This document shows, in pieces, positions 38,019 through 52,262 of a stretch of DNA of 64,000 bases. Both the position numbers and the translations under genes were made by a program. The DNA is from Legionella sp. MW5194 (GTDB taxonomy: Bacteria; Pseudomonadota; Gammaproteobacteria; Legionellales; Legionellaceae): contig NZ_CP045732.1 of assembly GCF_016864235.1 (NCBI RefSeq), positions 1,178,001 through 1,242,000 on the forward strand, given 5' to 3'. Positions within the stretch are counted from its first letter, which is position 1, and each line of letters opens with the position of its first letter. The notes under the pieces were generated by a model. That model saw only the letters and a program-made list of their open reading frames with translations, ran no database searches and was not told the DNA's origin.

Positions 38019-38143
38019 GTAAATCCGCATTGATTAAAAACGAGTCTTTCCCGCGCAGGCGGGAATCCAGGCGCAAGATTTCGACATGGCTCCCCCCGCC
38101 TGCGCGGGGGATGACAGAGGAGAGGCGGGGGATGACAGGAGGC
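38019..38143. repeat. ~120-bp direct repeat, copy 2
   Basis: A near-identical copy of 37730-37850, beginning GTAAATCCGCATTGAT and including both inverted GC-rich palindrome arms and GGGGGATGACAG. It ends just before the nadA stop codon, where its hairpin may stop nadA transcription. Confidence 0.85.
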
Positions 38144-38169
38144 TGGAAGGATGGTTGCTCCCATTACCC

Positions 38170-39513
38170 CTATAATCGATCCTCAGTAATAGTGATCATC
38201 ATTTCCAGGGCTTTTTTTGCATTGTCGATAACCCACTGCTGGTCCTGTTCTTTCAAGCGTTGACGCATGCCGGTAAATTCATTCACCACATCACCGGCTT
38301 TGACTTCGTTATACGCCATGGATTTACCTTGACGCAGCAGATCAACCAGGGCAACCAAATGCGGCGGATCATTGCGCGACATGGTAGCACAACCGCAGCC
38401 CATGCCTTTTTCATGATCTTTTTTGGGGGCTTCGGCAAGATTAACCACGGTAATGCCCAAGCCGCGGCAATATTGTTTGACATTTTCTACCATGTGGTTT
38501 TCGGTACCGATAGCATAGTGGCGGGTTCCAGCCCGATCATTCACCACATAATCCCAAATGAAGGCGGTGGAGCCTGCCTCATGGGCTGTGCGAATGACTT
38601 CGTTACGGCATTCCGGATGAACGACGGTGGTATAGCCTTGACGATGCCAGTATTCGCACATGTCGGCACTGTAATGGGTGTGGACTGCGCACTGACTGGA
38701 GAACAGGATCAATTCGGCCTCGTCAAACTGCTTTAAGGTTTGACTATTCTGAGCGGCCAGTGAATACTGAGCCCCTGCCGTCCCGCCTGGCCAGTAAGCC
38801 AGCTTGTTAATCCCAAGCCAATAAGCAACATTTTCCCCCATGTGCTGATCAGGGATAAACAGAATCTTTTTGTGTTGTTTCTGGGCCCACTGGAATATTT
38901 TTTTGACATTGGAACTGGTACAGACAGCGCCGCCTTGCGCGCCGGTCATGGCTTTCACCCGACCGGAAGTGTTCATGTAACACACCGGCAGGATGTTTTC
39001 GGCGCCGTAGCGCTCGTTTAGATCGAGAAAAGCCGGTTCCACCATAAAATCTTTGGCCAGCATTTCCATGGTGCAACCGGATTTGGGGTTGGTGATGTAA
39101 ACATGCTGGTTGTTATTGGCAAGGATACTGATGGATTCCGCCATGAAATGCACGGCCGATTCAATGATGACTGACTTTTGCGGATTATTGGCGGCCATCA
39201 GCGCCAATTGATAGGAATCGCCAATCTGCCCGCCAAATTGCTCCACGAGACGAACGATTTCACCGCCCATGTAATAATGGGCCAGCAACAACAGCTGATC
39301 GCCAAAATGATCCTGAGCCTTTTTTAAATAAGGCGTCATCCAGGCTAAAACCGTTGTCAGTTTGCGATCAGGCAGGGCGAGGTATTCCTCGGCATAAGGA
39401 ATGAAGTCTTCCTGATACCAATCGAGAGGGTAGTCGCTTTGACAAATGCTCATGTCGTTGGTAATCGACATCAAGGTCTTCTCGGGTTGGTAAGTACTGG
39501 CATCGGTTAACAT
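38170..39513 (-). CDS. nadA: Quinolinate synthase NadA
   Basis: This [4Fe-4S] enzyme condenses iminoaspartate with dihydroxyacetone phosphate to quinolinate for NAD synthesis. Conserved parts are LLLAHYYMGGEIVRL, DSYQLALMAANN, YMNTSGRVKAMTGAQGGAVCTSSN, HPECRNEVI and the cluster region MGCGCATMSRNDP. Some of the N-terminal 20 residues may be untranslated, since ATGs at codons 15 and 21 also fit. It lies 9 bp downstream of nadB in a leftward purB-nadB-nadA group. Confidence 0.94.
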   Translation of the reverse strand: MLTDASTYQPEKTLMSITNDMSICQSDYPLDWYQEDFIPYAEEYLALPDRKLTTVLAWMTPYLKKAQDHFGDQLLLLAHYYMGGEIVRLVEQFGGQIGDSYQLALMAANNPQKSVIIESAVHFMAESISILANNNQHVYITNPKSGCTMEMLAKDFMVEPAFLDLNERYGAENILPVCYMNTSGRVKAMTGAQGGAVCTSSNVKKIFQWAQKQHKKILFIPDQHMGENVAYWLGINKLAYWPGGTAGAQYSLAAQNSQTLKQFDEAELILFSSQCAVHTHYSADMCEYWHRQGYTTVVHPECRNEVIRTAHEAGSTAFIWDYVVNDRAGTRHYAIGTENHMVENVKQYCRGLGITVVNLAEAPKKDHEKGMGCGCATMSRNDPPHLVALVDLLRQGKSMAYNEVKAGDVVNEFTGMRQRLKEQDQQWVIDNAKKALEMMITITEDRL

Positions 39514-39522
39514 AATTTTATC

Positions 39523-41175
39523 TCAACTAAATAACGAATTTTGGGGGGTGGTTAGCCTCAGGATACTTTCTTCGGCATAGGCATTTTGACGGGGAAAATC
39601 TTCACGGTAATGGCCGCCGCGTGACTCCCGGCGAGACAATGCTGCCCTGACGATGAGTTCCGCATTCAGCACGATGTTTCGTAATTCGATAAAATCCCGG
39701 GTGATGCAATGCTTCCAGTAGTATTCTTCGATGACTTCTTTTCGTTTCATTATTAATTGTAGTAAATCCTGCAACCCGGCTTCAGTACGAACGATGCCGG
39801 CGTAAGAGGTCATTTCGCCGCGAAGACCCCGCCAGTGGGCATTAATCTGGCTTGCCCGCCGTGCATTCACTTCGCCGGGAGAGTTCCAATTGGAAATGCG
39901 CTCTACCTCTTTGTTAAAGGAGGTAATGTCTTTCAGGGAACAACGCGCTGCATTACTGGCCATGACGATGGCTTCAAGCAGCGAGTTGCTGGCCAGACGG
40001 TTCGCGCCATGCAGTCCGGTAAAAGCCACTTCGCCAATGGCATAAAGCCGCCTTAAATCAGTCCGTCCATCGACGTCAGTCAATACCCCGCCACATTGGT
40101 AATGGGCTGCGGGAACGACAGGAATCATATCCTGGCTCATGTCGATGCCAATGCTGAGCAGGGTTGAATAAATTTGCGGAAAGCGTTTTTTCAGAAAGGC
40201 GCGGGATTGATGGGTAATGTCCAGATTGACATAGCCGCTGTTACTCTGCTCAATCTCACTGAAAATGGCGCGGGCTACCACATCGCGGGTGGCTAACTCC
40301 AGATGGTCCGGGGCATAACGGCGCATGAAACGTTCGCCGGTATCGGCATTTTTGAGCAGGGCTCCTTCACCACGGACCGCTTCGGAGATTAAAAAATTGT
40401 TGAGTGAGTGGTGGTGAAGCAGAGTAGGATGGAACTGATAAAACTCCATATTGCCCACACGTGCCCCGGCGCGGTAGGCCATGGCAACGCCATCGCCGGT
40501 GGCCACCATGGGGTTAGTGGTGTAGCGATAGGTTTTTCCAGCGCCGCCCGTCGCTAAAACAACGCAGCGTGCGGCAAAGGTATGGATAAGGTTTTGATTG
40601 CAATCAAGAACATAAGCTCCCAAAACTTCGCCCTGAATGTCAGTGCGGTGCGGGTGGTAATGAGTAATCAAGTTCACCGCGACATGATGCTCAAAAAACA
40701 CAATCTGCGGATGCTTTTGGGCGGTTTGAAGCAGGGCTTGGGTGACTGACAAACCCGTTTGATCGCCGCAATTAAAGATCCGCCGATGCGAATGGCCACC
40801 TTCCTGAGCCAGAACAAAATGGCCCTCGCTGTCTTTGGTAAACTGCACGGGGTAGCTTAACAACTCCTCAATGGCTTGAGGCCCCTGACGGATAATGAAC
40901 TCGACTGCCGGAGCATAGCAAAGCCCATCGCCGGCGTGAAGGGTGTCGGCAATGTGTGCTTCCAGCGAATCCTCGCTGGATACCGCTGCGGCTATCCCGC
41001 CCTGCGCGTAGCGGCTGTTGCATTCGTTGAGCTCGGCTTTGCTGATGAGTGCAATGCGGATGCGAGGTTCGAGTTTCAGCAATTGCAGGCAATAATGCAG
41101 CCCGGCTAACCCTGTACCCAGAACCAGGACATCAAATTCCTTCGCGCTTCCCTGCTGTGAAAGCGTACTGTTCAT
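39523..41175 (-). CDS. nadB: L-aspartate oxidase NadB
   Basis: A 550-aa FAD enzyme oxidising L-aspartate to iminoaspartate, the substrate of NadA. FAD-binding VLGTGLAGLHYCLQLL is at the N-terminus, followed by SRYAQGGIAA, VLATGGAGKTYRYTTNP, FYQFHPTLLH, and HGANRLASNSLLEAI. The length matches the ~540-aa family. Its start overlaps the purB stop by 4 bp. Confidence 0.95.
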   Translation of the reverse strand: MNSTLSQQGSAKEFDVLVLGTGLAGLHYCLQLLKLEPRIRIALISKAELNECNSRYAQGGIAAAVSSEDSLEAHIADTLHAGDGLCYAPAVEFIIRQGPQAIEELLSYPVQFTKDSEGHFVLAQEGGHSHRRIFNCGDQTGLSVTQALLQTAQKHPQIVFFEHHVAVNLITHYHPHRTDIQGEVLGAYVLDCNQNLIHTFAARCVVLATGGAGKTYRYTTNPMVATGDGVAMAYRAGARVGNMEFYQFHPTLLHHHSLNNFLISEAVRGEGALLKNADTGERFMRRYAPDHLELATRDVVARAIFSEIEQSNSGYVNLDITHQSRAFLKKRFPQIYSTLLSIGIDMSQDMIPVVPAAHYQCGGVLTDVDGRTDLRRLYAIGEVAFTGLHGANRLASNSLLEAIVMASNAARCSLKDITSFNKEVERISNWNSPGEVNARRASQINAHWRGLRGEMTSYAGIVRTEAGLQDLLQLIMKRKEVIEEYYWKHCITRDFIELRNIVLNAELIVRAALSRRESRGGHYREDFPRQNAYAEESILRLTTPQNSLFS

Positions 41176-42542
41176 GAGAACGCCTTTACCAGTTGGGCGG
41201 CAAGGCCGGTGTAGGTTTCCGGGGTCAGATTAATCAGGCTTTCTTTGGCGGCTGTCGGTATATCCAGCGTTTGAATGAATTTTTTCAAATTGTCCTTGTC
41301 GATGCCCTGACCTCGGGTTAAAGCTTTTAATTGTTCATAGGCATTGGGAATTTGATAACGGCGCATGACGGTCTGAATGGCTTCGGACAATATTTCCCAA
41401 TTTCCTTCAAGATCATCGAGGAGGGCCTGTTTATTGATTTGCAGCTTGTCATTGCCTTTGGCAATGGCCTGATAGGCAATCAGGCTGTAGGCGAAAGCCA
41501 CGCCCAGATTACGCAGGACAGTGGAGTCGGATAAGTCGCGCTGCATGCGGGACTGGGTTAATTTATTGGCGAAATGATCAAACAACGCATTGGCCATGCC
41601 GAGATTCCCTTCTGCGTTTTCAAAATCGATGGGGTTGACTTTATGCGGCATGGTGGACGACCCCACCTCTTCGGCCACGGTTTTTTGAGTGAAATAATTT
41701 AAGGAGATATAAGTCCAGATGTCACGGGTGTAATCGAGCAGGATATTATTAATCCGAATCATAATATGGCAGACTTCAGCAATGCCGTCATGCGGCTCAA
41801 TCTGGGTGGTGTAGGCGCTGAAAGACAGCCCCAGCGAACTGACAAAACTGGCACAATGCTTACGCCAGTCAATTTCGGGGTAGGCCACAATGTGGGCGTT
41901 GTAATTGCCGACGGCTCCGTTGCATTTGGCCGGGATTAAAACCTCGGCCAGCTGCTGCTGCGGCCGTTTCAGGCGGGCGACAAAATTGACCAACTCCTTG
42001 CCGATGGTGGTCGGCGTAGCAGGTTGGCCATGGGTCCGCGCCAGCATGGCCACATCGCCATGCTGTTTGCCAAGCAGCATGATGCCGCCAATGATTTCAG
42101 CCAGGGTGGGTTGAATTATCTGGGCAATGGCCGATTTAAGCATCAGGGCGTAGGCGAGGTTATTGATGTCTTCCGAGGTGCAGGCGAAATGAATAAAGCC
42201 GCAATAGGCCTTTAAATCGTCCTGTCCGTGCAACTTGTCCCGCAGGTAATATTCAATGGCTTTGACATCATGATTGGTTTGCTTCTCAAAGACTTTGACT
42301 TTTTCCGCTTCGGCTTCATTAAACTCGCTTAGAATTGCATCAAGATAAGCTTTGCCGCGGGCATTCAGCGGCGGCAATTCTTTAATGTCGTCATTGCCGG
42401 CCAAGGATTGAAGCCAACGGATTTCGACCATCAGGCGAAAATAGATAAGTGCGTACTCACTGAAATAAGGGCTTAAGCTCGTGGTTTTTTTTAAATAACG
42501 GCCATCAATTGGTGAAATGGCATTCAATGAGGAGAGAGTCAT
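41172..42542 (-). CDS. purB: Adenylosuccinate lyase PurB
   Basis: A 456-aa fumarase-superfamily enzyme acting twice in purine synthesis. It starts MTLSSLNAISPIDGRY at 42542; the upstream 30 codons are not conserved. Markers are HDVKAIEYYLRD, ARTHGQPATPTTIGKE and the signature GSSTMPHKVNPIDFEN. It resembles the E. coli-type PurB. It is coupled to nadB by a 4-bp overlap, an unusual pairing of purine and NAD genes. Confidence 0.95.
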   Translation of the reverse strand: MTLSSLNAISPIDGRYLKKTTSLSPYFSEYALIYFRLMVEIRWLQSLAGNDDIKELPPLNARGKAYLDAILSEFNEAEAEKVKVFEKQTNHDVKAIEYYLRDKLHGQDDLKAYCGFIHFACTSEDINNLAYALMLKSAIAQIIQPTLAEIIGGIMLLGKQHGDVAMLARTHGQPATPTTIGKELVNFVARLKRPQQQLAEVLIPAKCNGAVGNYNAHIVAYPEIDWRKHCASFVSSLGLSFSAYTTQIEPHDGIAEVCHIMIRINNILLDYTRDIWTYISLNYFTQKTVAEEVGSSTMPHKVNPIDFENAEGNLGMANALFDHFANKLTQSRMQRDLSDSTVLRNLGVAFAYSLIAYQAIAKGNDKLQINKQALLDDLEGNWEILSEAIQTVMRRYQIPNAYEQLKALTRGQGIDKDNLKKFIQTLDIPTAAKESLINLTPETYTGLAAQLVKAFS

Positions 42543-42731
42543 GTTTTTAACCGCCAATTTATAAAGCACATATGATATTAGATGGCGGCCAAGATGTGAA
42601 TTAAAAACCCCTGATTCTCTGCAAATTAACACCCTGATTGCTTTTTTAGTGGATATGTAATTGATTTAGCGATTTAATAATAAGGCGAGTAAGCCGGATA
42701 AAGCCGCTTGAACTGATGCAAGGACGAAGGG

Positions 42732-43973
42732 ATGCGCTTGTTTCTCTTTTATATAATGATGATTACCCATGGCTGCTGTGCCGCAACGGCCGTTAAACCG
42801 CTGACCTTTCCCGAAGCCCTGCAGTTAGCCTATCGCCATAATCCGGAATTGCCGATGGCGATTGCCGAGGTGGAACGCTTGAAGGGGGAGGTGATTCAGA
42901 GTGGTTTACTGCCTAATCCTTCCATTTCACTGGAAGCGGAAAACATAGGCGGGTCAGGGCAGTATCAGGGCTATGAATCCGCAGAGACCACCTTGTCGGT
43001 GACTCAACCTATTCCTTTGGGTCATCGACTTCATTACCTTCGCTCGGCTGCTCATGCCGACTATGTGGCGGGTGTCGCCCGTCTTCGTGTTAAGAAAATG
43101 GACATTTATAGTCGCGTGGGTATGGCTTATGTCGATGCCCTCTACGCCGCTCAATGGTATACCGTAACCGGCAAGCTGACTCGGCTTCATCAGCAGATTG
43201 TCTCGGAAATCAAACGCCGCAATGTCGCCGGAGCCGGCACGGAACTTGATTTACGATTAGCTGAAATCCGGTTTAATGAGGCCAAAATACGTGAAAACCG
43301 GGCGCGCCGTGAGATGTTGCTGGCAGAGGCCATGTTGGCCAGGGTAATGGGTGTGGAAATGAAAGGTCGGCCATTGACCGACCGCGGCTTGTCACACCAG
43401 AAGATGCAATGGCGGCGTATTGTGGAGAAAATGCCTGAAAGCCCTGTGCTTAAGGAGAAACTACTCTTGTTAAACGCGAGGCGCGCTGAGATTACTGCTG
43501 TTAAAAAGGAAGTCTGGCCCAATCTGGTGGTGCAGCTTGGAGGACGCCATTTTTCCGATGACGGCAACAATGCGGCAGTGGTTTCGACCAGTTCGCAAGT
43601 GCCGGTATTTGATCGTAATCAGGGACGAATTGCCGCAGCCGAGGCACACTACACCCAGGTTCTGCAGGAAATAAACGTATTGCGCCTGCAATTGAAGCAG
43701 CAGCTCTATCAATACCTGCTCGCGTGGGAGCAGAATGTGTATGAAGCAGAGCGGGTGACCCGCTCCCTGTTGCCGCTGGCAAGAAAAGCCGTGAAACTGG
43801 CCGAAGAGGGGTATAAGCAGGGGCGTTATACGTATTTGGAATTATCACAGGCGCTGACGATGCTGTATCAGGAAGAAAAGCATTACCAACAGGCACATGC
43901 CAACTACCACAAGGCCCTGATACAAATGACAGGAATATTGGGCATTTCAACAACCAGGAAACGCGCATGTTGA
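42732..43973 (+). CDS. helC: TolC-family outer-membrane channel of a heavy-metal efflux system (CzcC/HelC)
   Basis: A 413-aa outer-membrane efflux protein with a signal peptide (residues 1-18, ending in an Ala-rich cleavage region). Two TolC-like repeats of long coiled helices are visible (FPEALQLAYRHNPELP, and KAVKLAEEGYKQGRYTYLELSQA near the end). It forms the outer conduit for the HelB/HelA pump. It overlaps helB by 7 bp. Confidence 0.87.
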   Translation: MRLFLFYIMMITHGCCAATAVKPLTFPEALQLAYRHNPELPMAIAEVERLKGEVIQSGLLPNPSISLEAENIGGSGQYQGYESAETTLSVTQPIPLGHRLHYLRSAAHADYVAGVARLRVKKMDIYSRVGMAYVDALYAAQWYTVTGKLTRLHQQIVSEIKRRNVAGAGTELDLRLAEIRFNEAKIRENRARREMLLAEAMLARVMGVEMKGRPLTDRGLSHQKMQWRRIVEKMPESPVLKEKLLLLNARRAEITAVKKEVWPNLVVQLGGRHFSDDGNNAAVVSTSSQVPVFDRNQGRIAAAEAHYTQVLQEINVLRLQLKQQLYQYLLAWEQNVYEAERVTRSLLPLARKAVKLAEEGYKQGRYTYLELSQALTMLYQEEKHYQQAHANYHKALIQMTGILGISTTRKRAC

Positions 43974-45205
43974 AAGTCTGCTTAAAAATAAGCCTTGCCA
44001 TGCTGGCTTTGCTGATCTTACCCCCGCTTGCTGCCCATGGCGAGAGCGAAGCGGGCAGCGGGCATGAGGCTATTAAAAAAACAGGTCCTCACGGCGGTAA
44101 ACTATTATTTCACGGGCCGTTAAGCCTTGAGGTGACGATGTTTGAAAAAAACAGCCCACCGCATTGGCGCGTGTATGTCGCCGATTCAAACAAGGCAATC
44201 AATCCTGGGCAGGTGCGGCTTGAAATGACGTTAACGCGTTTTAACGGCAGGGTGGAAACCATTGACTTTATTCCCATGGCGGATTTCCTGCAAAGCCGTC
44301 AGGCGATCGATGAACCGCATTCGTTTGATGTTTGTGTCATCCTTACGTATCAGGGGAGACACTACCAATGGCAGTATGGCGATTACGAAGGGCGTTTGAC
44401 CCTCTCAGACGAGATGCTGAAAGCTGTAGGCATTAAAACCGCCATTGCTAAAGGCCGTCTTATCGACAGGCAATTGACGGTGGTGGGCAAAATTGTTGCC
44501 AATCGTGATGACATGGCGCCTATTTACCCTCGTTACGCCGGCATTGTCCAATCCGTGCATAAAAATTTAGGCGATGACGTTAAGAAAGGAGAGAGGCTCG
44601 CCGTGGTGGAAAGCAATGAAAGCCTGCAGGATTATACGATCACAGCCCCCATCAGCGGGACGATAGTAAAAAAAGCGGTGACCCTGGGAGAAATGGTCAA
44701 AATCGATAACCCGATTTTTGAAATCGCCAATCTCGATTCAGTCTGGGCTGATTTGACCCTGTACCGTAAAGAGGCACCCTTGGTCAAAAAGGGCATGAAG
44801 GTTATCGTCAGCAGTGATGGCGGCAAGCCGCGGATGGTGAGTAAAATCAGTTACATTTCACCGCTAGGCATTGAAGACAGTCAAACTGTACTGGCCAGGG
44901 CGGTATTAGTTAATGCTGACATGAAATGGCTGCCGGGAATGTATGTCAATGCCAAAATCACTGTCAGTACCCGACAGGCCGCCGTGGCTGTCCCATTGAA
45001 AGCCATTCAACGCTGGCATGGTCAATCCGTTGTGTTTGTAAAACGGGGCAATCAATTTGAAGCCACTCCCGTAAAACTTGGCGACAAAAACAATCAGTGG
45101 GCGGAAATTCTTGCCGGCCTTGAGCCAGGGGATGAATATGTCGTGCAGAACAGTTTTTTTCTAAAGGCGGATTTGGACAAGTCCGGGTTTGGGCACGAAC
45201 ATTAA
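43967..45205 (+). CDS. helB: RND efflux periplasmic adaptor (CzcB/HelB)
   Basis: A 412-aa membrane fusion protein. The signal peptide (about residues 1-24) precedes a His-containing N-terminal region (HGESEAGSGHEA, GPHGGKLLFHG) that suits metal binding in CzcB-like adaptors. A lipoyl/barrel-sandwich half follows (YAGIVQSVHKNLGDDVKKGE, ITAPISGTIVKKAVTLGE). It bridges HelA and HelC in the periplasm. Confidence 0.87.
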   Translation: MLKVCLKISLAMLALLILPPLAAHGESEAGSGHEAIKKTGPHGGKLLFHGPLSLEVTMFEKNSPPHWRVYVADSNKAINPGQVRLEMTLTRFNGRVETIDFIPMADFLQSRQAIDEPHSFDVCVILTYQGRHYQWQYGDYEGRLTLSDEMLKAVGIKTAIAKGRLIDRQLTVVGKIVANRDDMAPIYPRYAGIVQSVHKNLGDDVKKGERLAVVESNESLQDYTITAPISGTIVKKAVTLGEMVKIDNPIFEIANLDSVWADLTLYRKEAPLVKKGMKVIVSSDGGKPRMVSKISYISPLGIEDSQTVLARAVLVNADMKWLPGMYVNAKITVSTRQAAVAVPLKAIQRWHGQSVVFVKRGNQFEATPVKLGDKNNQWAEILAGLEPGDEYVVQNSFFLKADLDKSGFGHEH

Positions 45206-48352
<3,147 letters not shown>

Positions 48353-48432
48353 TTAATACTTCGCTTAATCATTCACATCAAGAGGCAATTTCAGTAGAAT
48401 GATTCACATTTTTAAGGATTTAGGGGTGGTTT

Positions 48433-50817
48433 ATGTCTGTCAGCATCCATACGATTGATTTTAAACACTTGGGTATGCAGGACCTGGAACAAGTGGGCGG
48501 CAAGAATGCGTCGTTAGGTGAAATGATTAGCCATTTATCCGCTGCCGATGTCCTGGTTCCTTCAGGCTTTGCCACCACAGCCGACTCCTTTCGTGCTTTT
48601 TTATCGCAAAATGGTCTTGATCAGCACATTTATGAGATGCTGTCCAACCTCGATCCGGACAATATCAACCAGTTGACGCACGTGGGTAAAACCATTCGTG
48701 AAAAGGTGGTGAACACACCGTTCTCAAGCGAGTTTGAATCGGCTGTCAGGCAATCCTACGAACAACTGGCCAAACACATCGGCCATGAGGATTTCAGCGT
48801 CGCTGTTCGCTCGTCGGCCACAGCGGAAGATTTGCCTGACGCCTCCTTTGCCGGTCAGCAGGAAACATTTCTGAATGTGCGCGGCATTGATGCCGTACTG
48901 ACCGCCATCAAACACGTGTTTGCCTCGTTATTTAATGACCGGGCGATTTCCTACCGTGTACACCATGGTTTTGCCCATCACGATGTTGCTCTCTCGGCGG
49001 GAATTCAACAGATGATCCGAAGCGACATCGCCGTAAGCGGCGTGATGTTTACACTGGACACGGAGTCGGGCTTCAACGACGTGGTATTCATTACCTCGTC
49101 GTATGGGCTTGGGGAAATGGTTGTACAGGGTGCGGTGAACCCGGATGAATTTTATGTTCATAAACCGGGTTTAAACGCAGGCCGGCCGGCGGTGATTCGT
49201 CGCAATTTGGGGAGTAAAGCGCTCAAAATGGTTTATTGCGATGATCCCAACAGTGGCCGCAATGTTAAAACCGAAGAAGTGAGGGGTGAGGAGCGGTTGA
49301 GGTTTTCTCTGACCACGGACGAAATAGAGCAGCTTGCCCGACAGGCGCTTATCATTGAAAAACACTATGGCCGGCCCATGGATATTGAGTGGGCTAAAGA
49401 CGGAAAAGATGGCAAATTGTATATATTGCAGGCAAGGCCGGAAACGGTAAAAAGCCGCGCGAATAATCAGGTACTGGAGCGTTACACCCTGAAAGCCAAA
49501 GGCGATGTACTGAGCGAAGGGCGCAGCATCGGTCAGCGCATTGGCCAGGGACGCGCCCGAATTATCAAAGACATCAGCGAGATGGATAGGGTAAAGCCGG
49601 GCGATGTTTTGATTTCCGACATGACCGATCCGGATTGGGAGCCGGTTATGAAACGGGCGGCTGCCATTGTCACCAACCGGGGCGGGCGCACCTGCCATGC
49701 GGCCATCATCGCCCGCGAGCTTGGCATTCCGGCCGTGGTGGGTTGCGGTGATGCGACAAAAGCAATTCATGACGGGGATGAAGTCACTGTCAGCTGTGCC
49801 GAGGGCGACACCGGTTATATCTATAAGGGCTTGTTGCCCTTTGAGCGCATTAACCTCGATGTGGACACCATGCCGGAACTGCCCATCAAGGTGATGTTGA
49901 ATGTGGGCAATCCCGAACGGGCTTTTGCTTTTCAATCCGTGCCTAATTCAGGCGTGGGGCTTGCACGTCTTGAGTTTTTAATTTCCAACACCATTGGCAT
50001 ACACCCCAAAGCGCTGTTGAATTACGCTTCCCTGGAAGATAAAAAGCTTAAGCAGTTGATTGATGAAAAAACCGCAGCCTACGAATCACCGGTGGAGTTT
50101 TACATCGAGCGCTTGAAAGAAGGCATTGCCACCATCGCCGCTGCTTTTTATCCCAAACCCGTGATTGTCCGTTTATCCGATTTTAAATCGAATGAATACG
50201 CCAATTTGGCAGGCGGGCAATATTATGAGCCGCATGAGGAAAATCCCATGCTCGGATTCCGTGGCGCTTCCCGCTATGTGTCGCCCGACTTTGCCGATTG
50301 TTTTGCCCTGGAATGCCGGGCGGTGCGGCGTGTGCGGGAGGACATGGGACTTCGCAATGTGGAGGTGATGATTCCCTTCGTGCGTACGGTCAGCGAAGCG
50401 TCTCAGGTTATTGATGTGTTAAAGGAACACGGCCTTTCACGCGGCCAACAGGGATTACGGATTATCATGATGTGTGAATTACCCTCCAATGCCCTGCTGG
50501 CCAGTGAATTCCTGGAGTATTTTGATGGTTTTTCCATCGGTTCCAATGACTTGACACAATTGACCTTAGGCCTGGATCGCGACTCCGGATTAATTGCTTC
50601 GCAGTTTGATGAGCGCAATGATGCCGTGAAGGCTTTGCTGCACATGGCCATTTCAACCTGTAAAAAGGCTGGCAAATACATCGGTATTTGCGGTCAGGGT
50701 CCGTCTGATCACCAGGATTTTGCCGAATGGTTGATGAAAGAGGGCATTGACAGCGTGTCGTTAAATCCTGATTCCGTGTTGGATACCTGTCTGTTTTTGG
50801 CCGGAAAGAAAACATGA
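48433..50817 (+). CDS. ppsA: Phosphoenolpyruvate synthase
   Basis: A 794-aa enzyme making PEP from pyruvate and ATP for gluconeogenesis, which suits an organism growing on amino acids such as serine. ATP-grasp region: [12 protein letters not shown] and [26 protein letters not shown]. Swivelling phosphohistidine domain: [18 protein letters not shown] (H422). C-terminal PEP-binding domain: [10 protein letters not shown] and [16 protein letters not shown]. It heads a five-gene overlapping operon. Confidence 0.96.
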   Translation: MSVSIHTIDFKHLGMQDLEQVGGKNASLGEMISHLSAADVLVPSGFATTADSFRAFLSQNGLDQHIYEMLSNLDPDNINQLTHVGKTIREKVVNTPFSSEFESAVRQSYEQLAKHIGHEDFSVAVRSSATAEDLPDASFAGQQETFLNVRGIDAVLTAIKHVFASLFNDRAISYRVHHGFAHHDVALSAGIQQMIRSDIAVSGVMFTLDTESGFNDVVFITSSYGLGEMVVQGAVNPDEFYVHKPGLNAGRPAVIRRNLGSKALKMVYCDDPNSGRNVKTEEVRGEERLRFSLTTDEIEQLARQALIIEKHYGRPMDIEWAKDGKDGKLYILQARPETVKSRANNQVLERYTLKAKGDVLSEGRSIGQRIGQGRARIIKDISEMDRVKPGDVLISDMTDPDWEPVMKRAAAIVTNRGGRTCHAAIIARELGIPAVVGCGDATKAIHDGDEVTVSCAEGDTGYIYKGLLPFERINLDVDTMPELPIKVMLNVGNPERAFAFQSVPNSGVGLARLEFLISNTIGIHPKALLNYASLEDKKLKQLIDEKTAAYESPVEFYIERLKEGIATIAAAFYPKPVIVRLSDFKSNEYANLAGGQYYEPHEENPMLGFRGASRYVSPDFADCFALECRAVRRVREDMGLRNVEVMIPFVRTVSEASQVIDVLKEHGLSRGQQGLRIIMMCELPSNALLASEFLEYFDGFSIGSNDLTQLTLGLDRDSGLIASQFDERNDAVKALLHMAISTCKKAGKYIGICGQGPSDHQDFAEWLMKEGIDSVSLNPDSVLDTCLFLAGKKT

Positions 50818-52262
50818 AATGGCTTTCCAGTGGCTTACTGACCGTCGCGGCCTGTTTTCCGGCTTTGGCATTTGCTGCAAGTAATACCCATGAACAGGAT
50901 CCCCTGGCGTCTGTGATTTTCTGGGTGAGTTTCATTTTTATCTTTGCCTTGTTGGGACGTTACCTGGCTAAACGCTTTAATCAGGCCGGAGTGCTTGGCG
51001 AGTTAATTCTGGGCGTGTTGTTAGGCAATCTCTGTTATTTTTTTGGCCTGAAAATATTTGTGGTGCTGCGTGAAGGCTCTGCCATTTTTCATATCATGCG
51101 CAGCATGCTGGATGGCGTCTCTCTGACGCAAGCGGTCAAAACAAACATTCCTGATCCGGTTTATGCCAAACAGATGCTGAAGGCCTTGACCAGCGAGGAT
51201 GGCATCGAGTTAATTAAGGCAGGGTATGTTCTGGACATTCTGTCGCGTTTTGGCGTTCTTTTTCTGCTGTTCATGGTGGGCCTTGAAAGTTCGCTGCAGG
51301 ATTTGAAAAAAACAGGAAGAGAATCCGTTCAGGTGGCGATCATCGGCGTGGTTGTGCCGATTATTCTTGGGTTTGTAGTCGCCCATCTTTTACTGCCTGA
51401 GGCATCCTATAAAGCCGATTTGTTTGTTGCCGCCACCTTGTCAGCCACCAGCATAGGCATCACCGCCCGCGTGTTGTCGGAAATGAAAAAACTTAAAACC
51501 CGCGAGGCGAGGACTATCCTGGGCGCTGCCATGCTTGATGATGTCCTGGGACTGATGATTTTAGCCATTGTCAGCAGCATTGTTGTCAGCGGTGAAGTGA
51601 ATGTAGTGCAGATTGTCTGGGTGTTGGGTTCAGCCCTTGTTTTTTTTACCGTGGCTGTTTTGTTTGGTCCATGGGCTTTGCGGCAGGTAATACGCTTTTT
51701 AAGTTTCCTTGATGTGTGGGAAGCCAAACTTTTTGCATCGTTTTTCTTTTTAATGACTCTGGCCTGGCTGGCGACCGTCATGCAGCTTGCTGCCATCATT
51801 GGTGCCTTCGCAGCGGGTTTGGTAATTCATGATGGGTTCTTTGAAGTCGATGACAGCGAACGGCAATACCGTTTGGATATTAAGCAACTGATTGCTCCGT
51901 TTGAAGCCATTTTAGCCCCCCTGTTTTTCATGTTAATTGGTATTCAGGTCAAACTGGAATCGTTTTATGACTGGCGTGTGCTGTTGATGGCGGGTGCGTT
52001 AACCGTGGCGGCCATCCTGGGCAAACTGGTCAGCGGCTTAGGCGGCAATAAAAAGGACGATCGATTGTTGATAGGAATTGGCATGCTGCCCCGCGGTGAA
52101 GTGGGATTGGTTTTTGCTTCCATCGGCAGGACGCTGGGGGTTATTTCTGATAATCTGTTTTCAGCCATCATTTTAATGGTTATTCTTACCACCTTGATTG
52201 CCCCTCCCTGGCTGAAAATGCAATACGCACGGCAAAAAAAGTTAAAGGTTAGTCAGGCATGA
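50814..52262 (+). CDS. Monovalent cation:proton antiporter, CPA2 family
   Basis: A 482-aa membrane protein. A signal-like first hydrophobic segment (about residues 1-21) is followed by 11-12 helices. [18 protein letters not shown] and [16 protein letters not shown] are CPA2 (KefB/NapA-like) features, with a later [15 protein letters not shown] typical of the family. No C-terminal RCK/TrkA domain is present, so it is shorter than KefB. It is coupled to ppsA by ATGA. Confidence 0.85.
   Translation: MKWLSSGLLTVAACFPALAFAASNTHEQDPLASVIFWVSFIFIFALLGRYLAKRFNQAGVLGELILGVLLGNLCYFFGLKIFVVLREGSAIFHIMRSMLDGVSLTQAVKTNIPDPVYAKQMLKALTSEDGIELIKAGYVLDILSRFGVLFLLFMVGLESSLQDLKKTGRESVQVAIIGVVVPIILGFVVAHLLLPEASYKADLFVAATLSATSIGITARVLSEMKKLKTREARTILGAAMLDDVLGLMILAIVSSIVVSGEVNVVQIVWVLGSALVFFTVAVLFGPWALRQVIRFLSFLDVWEAKLFASFFFLMTLAWLATVMQLAAIIGAFAAGLVIHDGFFEVDDSERQYRLDIKQLIAPFEAILAPLFFMLIGIQVKLESFYDWRVLLMAGALTVAAILGKLVSGLGGNKKDDRLLIGIGMLPRGEVGLVFASIGRTLGVISDNLFSAIILMVILTTLIAPPWLKMQYARQKKLKVSQA

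Noticed and set aside
37505-38164. Long minus-strand open frames (up to 219 codons) rich in His, Pro and Ser
   Set aside because: They arise from translation of the 17-bp tandem array and GC-rich repeats, with periodic low-complexity text and no start signal.
49171-49935. 254-codon open frame opposite ppsA
   Set aside because: Antisense to a fully conserved PEP synthase; shadow of codon usage.
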